Source: an uncultured Prevotella sp. (lineage in GTDB: Bacteria; Bacteroidota; Bacteroidia; Bacteroidales; Bacteroidaceae). From it: DNA of 64,000 nt. Shown here piece after piece: positions 54,966-63,682 of the stretch (the stretch's first letter is position 1; the number at the start of each line of letters is the position of its first letter). The stretch covers positions 28,096-92,095 of the forward strand of contig NZ_CAMJFM010000009.1 of assembly GCF_946404925.1 (NCBI RefSeq), given 5' to 3'. The notes under the pieces are model-generated. The model ran no database searches. It saw only the letters and a program-made list of their open reading frames with translations, and was not told the origin of the DNA. Made by a program: the position numbers and the translations under genes.

Positions 54966-56024
54966 TTAGTTTGCTGATTCGAATTCTTCGAGGAATCTTG
55001 TGTCGTTCTCTGAGAACATGCGGAGGTCGCTAACACGGTATTTGAGGTTGGTGATACGCTCAACACCCATACCGAAGGCGTAGCCTGTGTACTCCTTAGA
55101 GTCGATGCCGCAGAGTTCCAGAACGTTAGGATCAACCATACCGCAACCCAGAATCTCTACCCAGCCTGTGTGCTTGCAGAAGCCACAACCCTCGCCACCA
55201 CAGATGAAGCAAGAGATATCCATCTCGGCACTAGGCTCTGTGAATGGGAAGTAAGATGGGCGCAGACGAATCTTGGTGTCGGCACCAAACATCTCCTTAG
55301 CGAACGAGAGCAGAACCTGCTTCAAGTCGGTGAACGAAACGTTCTTGTCGATATACAATCCTTCAACCTGATGGAAGAAGCAGTGTGCACGGGCTGTAAT
55401 AGCCTCGTTACGATATACGCGACCTGGGCAGATGACGCGGATAGGAGCGGTAAGCTTGCCGTTCTCATCGTGCATGTGCTCCATCACACGAGCCTGAACA
55501 CTTGAAGTGTGTGAACGCAGAAGGATATTCTTAGTTACATCGTTGGGATGCTGACTTACGAAGAATGTATCCTGCATATCGCGTGCGGGGTGATCAGCGG
55601 CAAAGTTCATCTTGGTAAAGATGTGGTTATCATCCTCAACCTCAGGACCATCGGCCAATACAAAGCCCATGCGCGAGAAAATATCGATAATCTCGTTGGT
55701 TACGATGGTAAGTGGATGGCGTGTACCCAGATTGATGGGGTATGGGGTACGTGTCAGGTCGAGTGTCTCTTCGCCCGATTCCTGAGTCTCGCAATCCTCG
55801 CGCAACTGATTGATGCGCTCAGTAGCCAATGTCTTCAGTTCGTTAATCTTCATACCAACCGTCTTCTTCTGGTCGGCGGCAACATTACGGAAGTCGTTCA
55901 TCAGGGCTGTAATCTCACCCTTCTTGCTCAGATATTTCAGTCGGAGCTGCTCAACTTCCTCAGCGTTTTTAGCGCTCAAATTCTGTACTTCTTTCAGAAG
56001 TTCGTCTATCTTATCAAGTATCAT
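54966..56024 (-). CDS. pheS: Phenylalanine--tRNA ligase, alpha subunit
   Basis: 352 residues. N-terminal coiled-coil arm that binds tRNA (to about 95), then class II core: HPLTIVTNEIIDIFSRMGF, DTFFVSQ, LRSHTSSVQAR (motif 2 region), RPSYFPFTEPSAEMDISCF, GWVEILGCGMVDPNVL and AFGMGVERI (motif 3). Two CxxC-like pairs (CFICGGEGCGFC) form a zinc-binding insert. The beta subunit is not in the window. Promoter box TACCTTTG on the minus strand at about 56051. Confidence 0.96.
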   Translation of the reverse strand: MILDKIDELLKEVQNLSAKNAEEVEQLRLKYLSKKGEITALMNDFRNVAADQKKTVGMKINELKTLATERINQLREDCETQESGEETLDLTRTPYPINLGTRHPLTIVTNEIIDIFSRMGFVLADGPEVEDDNHIFTKMNFAADHPARDMQDTFFVSQHPNDVTKNILLRSHTSSVQARVMEHMHDENGKLTAPIRVICPGRVYRNEAITARAHCFFHQVEGLYIDKNVSFTDLKQVLLSFAKEMFGADTKIRLRPSYFPFTEPSAEMDISCFICGGEGCGFCKHTGWVEILGCGMVDPNVLELCGIDSKEYTGYAFGMGVERITNLKYRVSDLRMFSENDTRFLEEFESAN

Positions 56025-56156
56025 AAACTATAAAAATTGCAATTTTGCGTGCAAAGGTACAAAAAAAATGAGAAAATGGATGAAGAATTGAGAATATTTT
56101 GTACCTTTGCCGAAATTTTGAGAGAAATTATAAAGATTAGGATACTAGTTAAGTAG

Positions 56157-56996
56157 ATGAAAAGGTATTTTTTAGCATTTTTTGCGATTTTGCTGATGAC
56201 GTTCTCTTGCACAGGGAATAAGTCAAATCAGGCAGAAGAAGTGCCAGCTGACTCAGTGGCTGACTCTACTGACACCACGGATATAGACACACTGGAGATG
56301 CTGATTACAGAAACTCCGATGCCTAGGGCTGCTGATGCCATGTTCGACGATTTCCTGTTCAACTTCCTGGCCAACAAGAAGCTGCAGAAGGAGCGTGTGG
56401 TATTCCCACTCAGGGTTACTGAGAACGGAACCACCACCAAAATCGAGGCTAACGACTGGAAAATGGAGCATCTGTTTATGCGTCAAGGGTACTACACCTT
56501 ATTATTTAATAACGACAAGCAGATGCAGCTGATGAAAGACACCGCTGTTAGCGAGGCTGTAGTAGAGAAGATTCTGCTGGCCAAAAATCAGGTTAAGAAC
56601 TACTGCTTCCAGCGCATCAAGGGCGCATGGTTGCTGCGCGAGATAAAAGTGACGCCGTTGCAGAGTGACGCCAACGCATCGTTCCTTAGCTTCTATAAGC
56701 GATTTGTAACGGATACTACATTCCAGATTAAGAGCATCAGCGAGACGGTTGACTTTGTGGGGCCTGATCCTGACGACGATTTCAATATGATGGAGGGCGT
56801 GATTACGCCTGATACATGGGAGGCTTTTGCACCCACATTGCCACATAAAACCCTCTACAACATCATCTATGGCAAGCCTCAGGAGGAGGGAAAAGAGAAA
56901 ATCTACCTGCTGAGAGGTGTGGCCAACGGACTTGAGATGGAGTTGAGATTCAAGAAAGAGGGCGGAAAGTGGATGCTGAAGAAGCTAATGACGTGA
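56157..56996 (+). CDS. DUF4348 lipoprotein
   Basis: 279 residues. Lipobox around LLMTFSCTGN (Cys about 20), an acidic Ser/Thr/Asp-rich linker to residue 60, then a globular domain with FDDFLFNFLANKKLQKERVV, NDWKMEHLFMRQGYYTLLF and SFLSFYKRFVTDTTFQIKSI, matching DUF4348 of Bacteroidales. Function unknown. TACCTTTG at 56102-56109 is its promoter box. Its stop is 36 bp before murB, the gap being GTGAGAAAG repeats. Confidence 0.85.
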   Translation: MKRYFLAFFAILLMTFSCTGNKSNQAEEVPADSVADSTDTTDIDTLEMLITETPMPRAADAMFDDFLFNFLANKKLQKERVVFPLRVTENGTTTKIEANDWKMEHLFMRQGYYTLLFNNDKQMQLMKDTAVSEAVVEKILLAKNQVKNYCFQRIKGAWLLREIKVTPLQSDANASFLSFYKRFVTDTTFQIKSISETVDFVGPDPDDDFNMMEGVITPDTWEAFAPTLPHKTLYNIIYGKPQEEGKEKIYLLRGVANGLEMELRFKKEGGKWMLKKLMT

Positions 56997-57036
56997 GAAA
57001 GTGAGAAAGTGAGAAGGTGAGAAAGTGAGAAAGTGA
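56996..57036 (+). repeat. GTGAGAAAG tandem repeat supplying the murB start codon
   Basis: Five units GTGAGAAAG / GTGAGAAGG directly after the DUF4348 stop. The last GTG in the series is the murB start; GAGAAAGT just before it is the only candidate ribosome-binding site. Confidence 0.85.
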
Positions 57037-58034
57037 AAAGTGAACTGAATTATAGTCTGAAGCAGCATAACACATTTGGCATCGATGCCAAATGTGCACA
57101 ATTTGTGGAGTATAGCTCTGAGGCCGAGGCTAAGGAGGTAGCACAGTTGCTTCGTTCTTCGCGCGTACCTTATATAATAATAGGTGGAGGCAGCAATCTG
57201 TTGTTGACTCGCGACTACGAGGGTATTGTGGTTCACTCTGCATGTAAGGGCATTGAGCGCCAAGGCTCGCGATTGATTTGCGGAAGTGGCGAGGTGTTCG
57301 ACGATGTGGTGGCCTATAGCATCGCCCAAGGTCTTTATGGTGCTGAGAACCTTTCGCTGATTCCAGGCGATGTGGGCGCAAGTGCTGTTCAGAACATTGG
57401 TGCCTATGGGGCCGAGGCTAAGGACTTGATTCGTAGCATACGTGCCGTAGAGATAGCCACTGGTAATGTGTGCGTGATTGAGAATTCTGAGTGTGAGTAT
57501 GCTTATCGCCAGAGTCGATTCAAGCACGACTGGAAGAACCAGTATCTCATTGTTAGCGTCGACTATCAGTTCTCTGAGGCATATATGCCACGTTTGGACT
57601 ATGGTAATATCCGCTCTGAGCTTGAAAAGAGCGGCATTATCAATCCCACTGCCCAAGAGCTTCGTGATACCATTATCCGTATCCGCGAGGCAAAATTGCC
57701 TGATCCAAAGGTGTTGGGAAATGCAGGCAGTTTCTTTATGAACCCCATTGTACCTCGCTCGAAATACGACCAGCTTGCAGCCCAATACGAAGGCATGCCT
57801 CATTACGATGTGGATGCTGACAGCGTTAAAATTCCTGCTGGATGGATGATTGACCAATGCGGATGGAAAGGCAAATCGCTTGGTAGGGCAGGGGTGCACG
57901 ATAAACAGGCCTTGGTGCTGGTGAATCGTGGTGGCGCCACAGGACAGGAGATTGTAACACTTTGTGAGACGATACAGAAGGATGTCAAACATAAGTTTGG
58001 CGTTGACATCTATCCAGAAGTGAATATTATATGA
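57033..58034 (+). CDS. murB: UDP-N-acetylenolpyruvoylglucosamine reductase
   Basis: 333 residues with a GTG start at 57033; upstream GTG triplets in the repeat are followed at once by stops. FAD-binding type: NTFGIDAKC, IIGGGSNLLLTRDYEG near 48, LSLIPGDVGASAVQNIGAYG near 108 and the catalytic GNAGSFFMNP (Ser about 228) and YPEVNII end (Glu). Makes UDP-MurNAc for peptidoglycan. It overlaps the MBL hydrolase gene by 4 bp. Confidence 0.96.
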   Translation: MKSELNYSLKQHNTFGIDAKCAQFVEYSSEAEAKEVAQLLRSSRVPYIIIGGGSNLLLTRDYEGIVVHSACKGIERQGSRLICGSGEVFDDVVAYSIAQGLYGAENLSLIPGDVGASAVQNIGAYGAEAKDLIRSIRAVEIATGNVCVIENSECEYAYRQSRFKHDWKNQYLIVSVDYQFSEAYMPRLDYGNIRSELEKSGIINPTAQELRDTIIRIREAKLPDPKVLGNAGSFFMNPIVPRSKYDQLAAQYEGMPHYDVDADSVKIPAGWMIDQCGWKGKSLGRAGVHDKQALVLVNRGGATGQEIVTLCETIQKDVKHKFGVDIYPEVNII

Positions 58035-58792
58035 AGCTTACGTTTTTAGGCACCGGAACATCGTGTGGCGTACCCGTGATAGGTTGCCAATGCAAGGTTT
58101 GCCAGAGTGCCGACCCTAAAGATAAACGCACGCGTTGCTCAGCACTTGTTGAAACCGAGACTACCCGTATATTGATAGATTGTGGTCCTGATTTCCGTGA
58201 GCAGATTTTACCGCAACCTTTCCGCAAGATAGATGGCATACTGATTACCCACTCGCATTACGACCATATGGGCGGAATGGACGATATCCGTCCATATTGT
58301 CAGTTTGGTGCCATCAATGTCTATGCAGATACGTTGGCCAAGCAGTCTATGCTGCAGATGTTGCCTTATTGTTTTGCTGAGAACCGTTATCCAGGTGTGC
58401 CAGCCATAGGTCTGCATGAGATATTTCCCCACCAGCCATTGCAGATAGGCGATATGGAGGTGATGCCTATACAGGTGATGCATGGAAAACTGCCTATTCT
58501 GGGTTATAGAATTGGCAAACTGACCTATATCACAGATATGAAGACCATCGATGATGGCGAACTGAAGTATATCGAGGGCACAGAATTGCTGGTGGTCAAT
58601 GCGCTCCGCTTTGATAAGCCACACCATTCTCACCAACTGATGGACGATGCCATCGCCTTTGCCCGCAAGGTGGGCGCCAAGCGCACGCTTATCATACATG
58701 TATGCCACGATGTAGGCCTGCATCAGGAGGTAAATAAGCGCCTTCCTGAGGGTATCGATCTGGCTTACGATGGACAAGAAATTTATCTATAA
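58031..58792 (+). CDS. MBL-fold metallohydrolase (PhnP/RNase Z-like)
   Basis: 253 residues. Metallo-beta-lactamase fold: LTFLGTGTSCGVPVIGC with cysteines typical of PhnP-type phosphodiesterases, LIDCGPDFREQ, the metal motif ITHSHYDHMGGMDD near 74, and a distal LIIHVCHDVGLHQEV. In Bacteroidetes this gene commonly follows murB. Probable cyclic-phosphate or similar phosphodiesterase. Confidence 0.9.
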   Translation: MKLTFLGTGTSCGVPVIGCQCKVCQSADPKDKRTRCSALVETETTRILIDCGPDFREQILPQPFRKIDGILITHSHYDHMGGMDDIRPYCQFGAINVYADTLAKQSMLQMLPYCFAENRYPGVPAIGLHEIFPHQPLQIGDMEVMPIQVMHGKLPILGYRIGKLTYITDMKTIDDGELKYIEGTELLVVNALRFDKPHHSHQLMDDAIAFARKVGAKRTLIIHVCHDVGLHQEVNKRLPEGIDLAYDGQEIYL

Positions 58793-58857
58793 TAATGTAA
58801 ATCCGCACCGCAAACCCTTAAAATAGGTTAATTTGAGGGCGAAATTCGGGGATAACT

Positions 58858-58888
58858 TTTGGAGATGTCGAAAAAAGTCGTACCTTTG
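58858..58888 (+). promoter_or_regulatory. Promoter of the candidate small RNA at 58.9 kb
   Basis: TTTGG (58858-58862), 18 bp, TACCTTTG (58881-58888). Confidence 0.72.
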
Positions 58889-58893
58889 CAGCG

Positions 58894-58960
58894 TGTGTTT
58901 TTCATAGTATTAGATTTAAGGTTAACAAAGGTTTGGGTCACAGCGGTGACCCTTTTTTTA
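58894..58960 (+). ncRNA. Candidate small RNA, about 67 nt
   Basis: Begins near GTGTGTTTTTCATAG, contains ATTAGATTTAAGGTTAAC, and ends in GGGTCAC-AGCG-GTGACCC with seven T. No start codon with a sensible frame. The T-run overlaps the stop codon of the convergent 91-residue gene. The segment looks like short intergenic RNAs common in Bacteroidales, but identity was not checked. Confidence 0.65.
58935..58959 (+). terminator. Terminator of the 58.9 kb small RNA
   Basis: GGGTCAC-AGCG-GTGACCC-TTTTTTT. Confidence 0.85.
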
Positions 58961-59233
58961 TTTTATCTTCTTTCGTTTGCCCTTGCCAAACAGGTATCCG
59001 TAGCCCTTAAACAACTTGCGTGCCAACAGAAATGCATCGAAAGCCATAAAGCCATTGCCAATCAAGCTGGCTATAAAGTCGCCCTTTGACACTTCATCGC
59101 GCTTAACGAATGTGTCGTGCCAAATTTCGCTTACCTTCTCGCTGTCTTTCTGGATCTCTTCAAGCAATTCTTCTTTGCGCTCACGTATCTTGGCAAGCGT
59201 ACGGAATTCATTGGTAGTCTTATTATTCTGCAT
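58958..59233 (-). CDS. Small protein of unknown function, third gene of the YtxH/holin-like cluster
   Basis: 91 residues. N-terminal half is a charged helix (LAKIRERKEELLEEIQKDSE), followed by WHDTFVKRDEVSKGDFIAS and a hydrophobic segment SLIGNGFMAFDAFLLARKLF, with a basic C-terminus (FGKGKRKKIK). Five bases after the holin-like gene. It probably associates with the same envelope complex. No family recognised. Confidence 0.75.
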   Translation of the reverse strand: MQNNKTTNEFRTLAKIRERKEELLEEIQKDSEKVSEIWHDTFVKRDEVSKGDFIASLIGNGFMAFDAFLLARKLFKGYGYLFGKGKRKKIK

Positions 59234-59238
59234 AATTA

Positions 59239-59589
59239 TTATTTACCGAGTAATACACTTGCCAGGAACTGAACCAGAGGTTTCTCGATCCAAGGCTTAC
59301 GGAAGAAATAAAAGAGGATAAGCAGCAACAGATAGAGAACGGCGATGATTAGGAAGGCGAGGGGATTACCAATATACGTGGCCAGCCAGAAGGCGATGGC
59401 AAACGACAGGTATGTTAACACCGCACCAAGCACCAGAATAAACACGATAGCCAAGGCGGCAGCCGTAACCAGGCGTACCACCTTGTCTATAGCATCGAGC
59501 TTAACGTACTCCGTTTGTAGCCCGAGGTAGTGTTTTAGCACCTCTATCAGTTGTGCTAAGTTTTCTACATTTTTATCGCTGGATAGCAT
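59239..59589 (-). CDS. Phage-holin-3_6-like small membrane protein
   Basis: 116 residues with two strong membrane helices (ALAIVFILVLGAVLTYLSFA and GNPLAFLIIAVLYLLLLIL). Matches the Phage_holin_3_6/YqjE-type family, which despite the name is chromosomal and of unknown role, usually in stress-associated trios with a YtxH protein. No lysis genes nearby, so it is not a prophage marker. Confidence 0.85.
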   Translation of the reverse strand: MLSSDKNVENLAQLIEVLKHYLGLQTEYVKLDAIDKVVRLVTAAALAIVFILVLGAVLTYLSFAIAFWLATYIGNPLAFLIIAVLYLLLLILFYFFRKPWIEKPLVQFLASVLLGK

Positions 59590-59592
59590 GGG

Positions 59593-59808
59593 TTACTCCT
59601 CCTCAGCAGCTGCGTCCTGAATATCGTCAACAAGATCAACAACCTCCTTGCGGCTCAGTTTGATGTTGTGCTTCTTCAGGAAATCCTCAACAGCATCTGT
59701 GATTTTTACACGAGTGTCCTGTCCCTTTTCGGGAGCTACCAGAATACCAAGTGCTGCGCCAGCGATTGCACCGCCTAGAAATGCGCCAATGTAACCTAAA
59801 CTTTTCAT
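59593..59808 (-). CDS. YtxH-domain protein
   Basis: 71 residues from ATG 59808; a longer frame upstream lies in AT-rich non-coding DNA. YIGAFLGGAIAGAALGILVAPEKGQDTR is the Gly/Ala-rich membrane helix with the APEKG motif typical of YtxH, shown here in part, followed by a short helical tail. General stress-type envelope protein of unknown function, first of three linked genes. Confidence 0.9.
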   Translation of the reverse strand: MKSLGYIGAFLGGAIAGAALGILVAPEKGQDTRVKITDAVEDFLKKHNIKLSRKEVVDLVDDIQDAAAEEE

Positions 59809-60038
59809 AACCTTACTTATTTTATTAATTAATTGTATTAAGATAGTAATCTGTCTGCAAATATACGAAAGTTTTCGATTGTAATGCAAAAAAGCGCCAA
59901 TTTTTTTATAAAAAAGTTGTGTTTTCCCCGTTTTAACAAACTTTATGCTGCATTTTGGCACGCTTTTGCGCAATAATTAGTAATTTCGCAGACGAAATGT
60001 TTGAATTAATAACAAGTTAGAAATAAAATTTAGGAAAA

Positions 60039-60536
60039 ATGAAGAAGTACACTGTATTGTGCGCAGGCCTCTGCCTCGCCATGGCAATGACAAGTTGTAA
60101 GACAAGTGAGAGTGCTTATAAGAAGGCTTACGAGAAGGCAAAGCAGTATGACACCGCTCAGCCTGCAGCTACTCAGCCCACCATCGAGACAGCTCCCGTA
60201 GTAGCTCCAGTAGAGGCTAAGCCAGCTACCGAGACACAGGTTGTTGACAATCTCGACAATGTATCAGTACGTCAGGAGAGCGTATCGCTGGTTAGCGGTA
60301 GCGGTCTTAAGTCATTCAGCGTTGTTGTAGGTTCGTTTGGCGTTCGCGCCAATGCTGAGGGCCTGATGCAGCGCCTTAAGGATGCTGGCTACGATGCTCA
60401 GGTTGTAAAGAACGACGAGAAGAATATGTATCGTGTCATCGCTTCTACCTTTGCTGATAAGGCTTCAGCAGCTGCAAGCCGCGATCAGATTCGTGCATCT
60501 TATCCTGATGCTTGGTTGCTTTATAACGCTCGTTAA
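60039..60536 (+). CDS. SPOR-domain lipoprotein
   Basis: 165 residues. Lipobox in LAMAMTSCKTSE (Cys about 20), a Pro/Ala/Thr/Glu-rich linker, and a C-terminal SPOR domain (SFSVVVGSFGVRANAEGL ... YRVIASTFADKASAAASR) that binds denuded peptidoglycan at division sites. Probably a cell-division or envelope protein. Eleven bases upstream of ruvX. Confidence 0.9.
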   Translation: MKKYTVLCAGLCLAMAMTSCKTSESAYKKAYEKAKQYDTAQPAATQPTIETAPVVAPVEAKPATETQVVDNLDNVSVRQESVSLVSGSGLKSFSVVVGSFGVRANAEGLMQRLKDAGYDAQVVKNDEKNMYRVIASTFADKASAAASRDQIRASYPDAWLLYNAR

Positions 60537-60547
60537 TAAAAGCACCA

Positions 60548-60964
60548 TTGGCCCGGATATTATCTATCGATTACGGTAAGAAGCGCACCGGATTAGCAGT
60601 CACCGATCCTCTGCAGATCATCGCTGGAGGATTGGCGACTGTTGCTACATCCCAGCTTTTCGACTATCTGCAGGCATATATAGCCCGCGAGCAGGTAGAG
60701 ATGATTGTTATTGGCGAACCGCGCCAGCCTAATGGCGAGCCCAGTGAGAATCTGGCACGTGTTCAGCAGTTTGTGAGCAGATGGCGCAAGGCTGTTCCTC
60801 AGGTACCCATTCAGTATTACGACGAGCGATTCACCTCTGTCCTGGCCCATCAGGCCATGATCGACGGAGGGCTGAAGAAGAAAGCCCGCCAGAATAAGGG
60901 GCTTGTTGATGAAATCAGCGCCACCATCATCTTGGAGGATTATTTACGTAGTAAGAAAAGGTGA
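60548..60964 (+). CDS. ruvX: Putative pre-16S rRNA nuclease / Holliday junction resolvase-like, TTG start
   Basis: 138 residues, YqgF family. The start is a TTG at 60548: SIDYGKKRTGLAVTDP, which must be near the N-terminus, begins six residues later, and no ATG is available. IVIGEPRQPNG and YDERFTSVLA with a final VDEISATIILEDYL give the RNase H-like acidic residues. YqgF matures 16S rRNA. Eleven bases after the SPOR gene; an AT-rich tandem spacer leads to def. Confidence 0.93.
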   Translation: MARILSIDYGKKRTGLAVTDPLQIIAGGLATVATSQLFDYLQAYIAREQVEMIVIGEPRQPNGEPSENLARVQQFVSRWRKAVPQVPIQYYDERFTSVLAHQAMIDGGLKKKARQNKGLVDEISATIILEDYLRSKKR

Positions 60965-61003
60965 AAAATTAAAAAATTAAAAAATTTAAAAATTAAAAAA
61001 TAA
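60961..61003 (+). repeat. AAAAATTA tandem spacer before def
   Basis: AAAAATTAAAAAATTAAAAA units fill the ruvX-def gap. Similar A/T-only spacers occur at 38058-38084, 41112-41135 and 50325-50355. Confidence 0.6.
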
Positions 61004-61570
61004 ATGATACTGCCTATTTATGTATTTGGTCAGCCCGTTCTTCGCAAGGTAGCCGAGGATATTACCCCTGATTATCCTCAGCTCAAGGACCTTATTGGCG
61101 ATATGTGGGATACGTTGGCTGAGTCGGAGGGCATTGGTCTTGCCGCCCCACAGATAGGCAAGGCCATTCGCCTGGTTGTTATCGATCTCGATGTGTTGTC
61201 TGAGGATATGCCTGAGTATAAGGACTTCCGCCATGTTTATATCAACGCCCACATTGTGGAGTATGATGAGTCGAAGACCGATGTTTCTGAAGAGGGATGC
61301 CTTTCGCTTCCCGCCATTCACGAGAAGGTTACCCGTCCCTCGCGCATTCGTGTAGCATGGGATGATGAGAACTTTGAGCACCACGAGGAGTGGATCGAAG
61401 GTTATCTGGCTCGTGTGATGCAGCATGAGTTCGATCATCTTGATGGTAAGATGTTTGTAGATCGTATTTCTCCGCTCCGCAAACAGCTCATCAAGAGCAA
61501 GCTCCGCGCCTTGACTCAAGGTCGTTACCGTTGTGGCTACCGTACAAAGGCGCCCTTACGGGCTAAATGA
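61004..61570 (+). CDS. def: Peptide deformylase
   Basis: 188 residues. Removes formyl groups from nascent proteins. Motif 1 [10 protein letters not shown] near 46, motif 2 EEGCLSLP with the metal Cys near 102, motif 3 [13 protein letters not shown] with two metal His near 146. Sits between ruvX and a TPR gene, same strand. Confidence 0.97.
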   Translation: MILPIYVFGQPVLRKVAEDITPDYPQLKDLIGDMWDTLAESEGIGLAAPQIGKAIRLVVIDLDVLSEDMPEYKDFRHVYINAHIVEYDESKTDVSEEGCLSLPAIHEKVTRPSRIRVAWDDENFEHHEEWIEGYLARVMQHEFDHLDGKMFVDRISPLRKQLIKSKLRALTQGRYRCGYRTKAPLRAK

Positions 61571-61680
61571 TAAATGATGAATGAAAAATGATAATCAGAA
61601 ACTGATGAATCTTTGTTATAAAAGGATGCGTTGGGTACGATTGGTAAGTTTGTCATTTATCATTTGTCATTTATCATTTA
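61563..61680 (+). repeat. AATGATAA/TTATCATT inverted tandem repeat around the TPR gene start
   Basis: Left arm AAATGATAAATGATGAATG (overlapping the def stop and the TPR start codon) and right arm TGTCATTTATCATTTGTC (61652-61680) are inverse. The right arm is translated. Confidence 0.8.
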
Positions 61681-63599
61681 GCGCACAGCGCGTTTTCGCG
61701 CAGTTTAATACTGATCGCCTGGTGATGATAGGGCGATCGGCGCTCTATTACGAGGATTATGTACTCAGTATCCAGTATTTTAATCAAGCCATCAGCATGA
61801 AACCTTGGCTCTATGAGCCTTGGTTTTTTCGTGGCGTTGCCAAATTCTATCTCGACGATTTCCGCGGGGCCGAGAGCGATTGCTCTGAGGCCATCGAGCG
61901 CAATCCCTATGTGGTTAGCGCCTATGAGCTTCGTGGTCTTTGTCGAATCAATCAGAAGAAGTATCGTGAGGCGGTGAGCGATTACGATCGCGCCTTGCGC
62001 TATAATCCTGATAATCAGGGACTTTGGCATAATCGTATTCTCTGCCTGATTCAGGAGAAAGACTACGATTTGGCCTTGGCTCAAATCGATACCATGTCTA
62101 CACGATGGTCGAAATATGCCCGTGCCTATGCCATGCAGGCCGAGATATATCTGCTTAAGCAGGATACTACCAAGGCCGTGAAATCGCTTGATAAGAGCCT
62201 TGAGCTCGATCCTTACGATGGTGGTATTTGGGCCGAGAGAGCCGTTATCAGCTTGGCCCGCCAGAAATGGAAGGAAGGCGAGGAATTCCTCACCAAGAGC
62301 ATCCACCTGTTGCCAAAACATTCAGGCAACTATATCAATCGTGCTATGGCACGTTTCAATCAGAATAATCTTCGTGGTGCGATGGCCGATTATGATACGG
62401 CTCTCGACCTCGATCCCAATAATTTCCTTGGTCATTACAACCGTGGTTTGCTTCGCGCCCAGGTGGGCGATGACAACCGTGGTATCGAGGACTTCGACTT
62501 TGTATTGAAGTTGGAGCCCAACAACATCATGGCCCTTTTCAATCGTGCTTTGCTGTTGGAACAGACGGGTAATCTGCGTGCCGCCATCCGCGACTATTCT
62601 AAGGTTATCGAGGAGTTCCCTAACTTCTGGTTCGGTCTCCAGCATCGTGCTTCATGCTATCGCCGCCTTGGTAACACCAAGCAGGCCGAGCTTGATGAAT
62701 TCCGCATCCTTAAGGCCCAGATGGATAAGCACTATGGCAAGCAGCCCCGACTATCCAAGAAACAGATGCGTAAGCGTAGCGATATCGATCCTGATAAGTA
62801 TAACCAGCTTGTTGTGGCTGATGAGCAGGAGGTTGAGCACGAATATAAGAGCGACTATCGCGGACGTGTGCAGAACCGCAAGACCGATGCTACCCTCATG
62901 CCGATGTATGCTCTCACGTTTATCCAACCGCAGAATGTGGTTAAGACCGACACGCCATTCGAGAATTCGGTCGATGCCTTTAATCAGACCTCAGGTTCGC
63001 ACGCCATCTATCTGTCGTGCGAACAGCCAACGGTGGGCGAGGACCGTATGAAGCGCACCTTCGCGTATATCGATTCGCTCAGCACGGTTATCGATCAGGC
63101 CAAATCATCAGCTCGGGTTGCACCGCTTTTGTTGCTTCGCGCCGTGGCCTATGGCACCATCCAGAATTTCGATAATGCCATCGACGACCTCAGCATCTGC
63201 CTCCAGATTGATTCCACCTCGTCGTTGGCCTATTGGCAGCGAGCCGTTTGCCAAGCCAAGATCAACGAGTTTAATGCCTCCGAAGGTACCAATATCGACC
63301 TCAAGTCGGCCAATGTACTTGGCGACCTCTCTGATGCCATCGCCCTTTCGCCGCATAATTCATACCTATATTATAATAGGGGCAATCTGCATGCGCTTCG
63401 TGGCGACTATCAGCGTGCCATCGCCGACTATTCGCAGGCCATCACGCTCAATCAGGATCTGGCCGAGGCATATTACAACCGCGGATTGGCCAAAATCTTT
63501 GCCAAACATGTGGAGGAAGGTGTGGCCGATTTGTCGAAAGCGGGCGAATTAGGACTCTATCAGGCCTATAGTGTGATTAAAAAATACCGTGATAAGTAA
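61581..63599 (+). CDS. Secreted/envelope TPR protein
   Basis: 672 residues. Signal peptide-like start whose hydrophobic core ([14 protein letters not shown], 24-36) is encoded by repeat DNA, with FAQF as the likely cleavage region. Then about ten tetratricopeptide repeats in two blocks: residues 45-375 (e.g. [38 protein letters not shown]) and 520-665 ([39 protein letters not shown]), separated by a charged linker. Scaffold or interaction protein; partner unknown. ATG at 61581; a later start at 61626 is possible. Confidence 0.9.
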   Translation: MKNDNQKLMNLCYKRMRWVRLVSLSFIICHLSFSAQRVFAQFNTDRLVMIGRSALYYEDYVLSIQYFNQAISMKPWLYEPWFFRGVAKFYLDDFRGAESDCSEAIERNPYVVSAYELRGLCRINQKKYREAVSDYDRALRYNPDNQGLWHNRILCLIQEKDYDLALAQIDTMSTRWSKYARAYAMQAEIYLLKQDTTKAVKSLDKSLELDPYDGGIWAERAVISLARQKWKEGEEFLTKSIHLLPKHSGNYINRAMARFNQNNLRGAMADYDTALDLDPNNFLGHYNRGLLRAQVGDDNRGIEDFDFVLKLEPNNIMALFNRALLLEQTGNLRAAIRDYSKVIEEFPNFWFGLQHRASCYRRLGNTKQAELDEFRILKAQMDKHYGKQPRLSKKQMRKRSDIDPDKYNQLVVADEQEVEHEYKSDYRGRVQNRKTDATLMPMYALTFIQPQNVVKTDTPFENSVDAFNQTSGSHAIYLSCEQPTVGEDRMKRTFAYIDSLSTVIDQAKSSARVAPLLLLRAVAYGTIQNFDNAIDDLSICLQIDSTSSLAYWQRAVCQAKINEFNASEGTNIDLKSANVLGDLSDAIALSPHNSYLYYNRGNLHALRGDYQRAIADYSQAITLNQDLAEAYYNRGLAKIFAKHVEEGVADLSKAGELGLYQAYSVIKKYRDK

Positions 63600-63639
63600 T
63601 TTTTTCGGGTAAACATGCACATATTCGGATAAAAAGCAC

Positions 63640-63647
63640 TATCTTTG
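63640..63647 (+). promoter_or_regulatory. Promoter -7 box of thrS
   Basis: TATCTTTG, 35 bases before the ATG. Confidence 0.6.
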
Positions 63648-63682
63648 CACGCAATTTAAAATTTCAAACATATATTGTAGAT

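Noticed and set aside
59239..59589. Prophage because of a holin-like gene
   Set aside because: The family is a chromosomal membrane protein linked to YtxH; no lysis, head, tail or integrase genes around it.
60548..60964. Frameshift or misassembly at the ruvX start, since no ATG exists
   Set aside because: A TTG start gives the expected N-terminus and spacing to the upstream gene; frame is clean.
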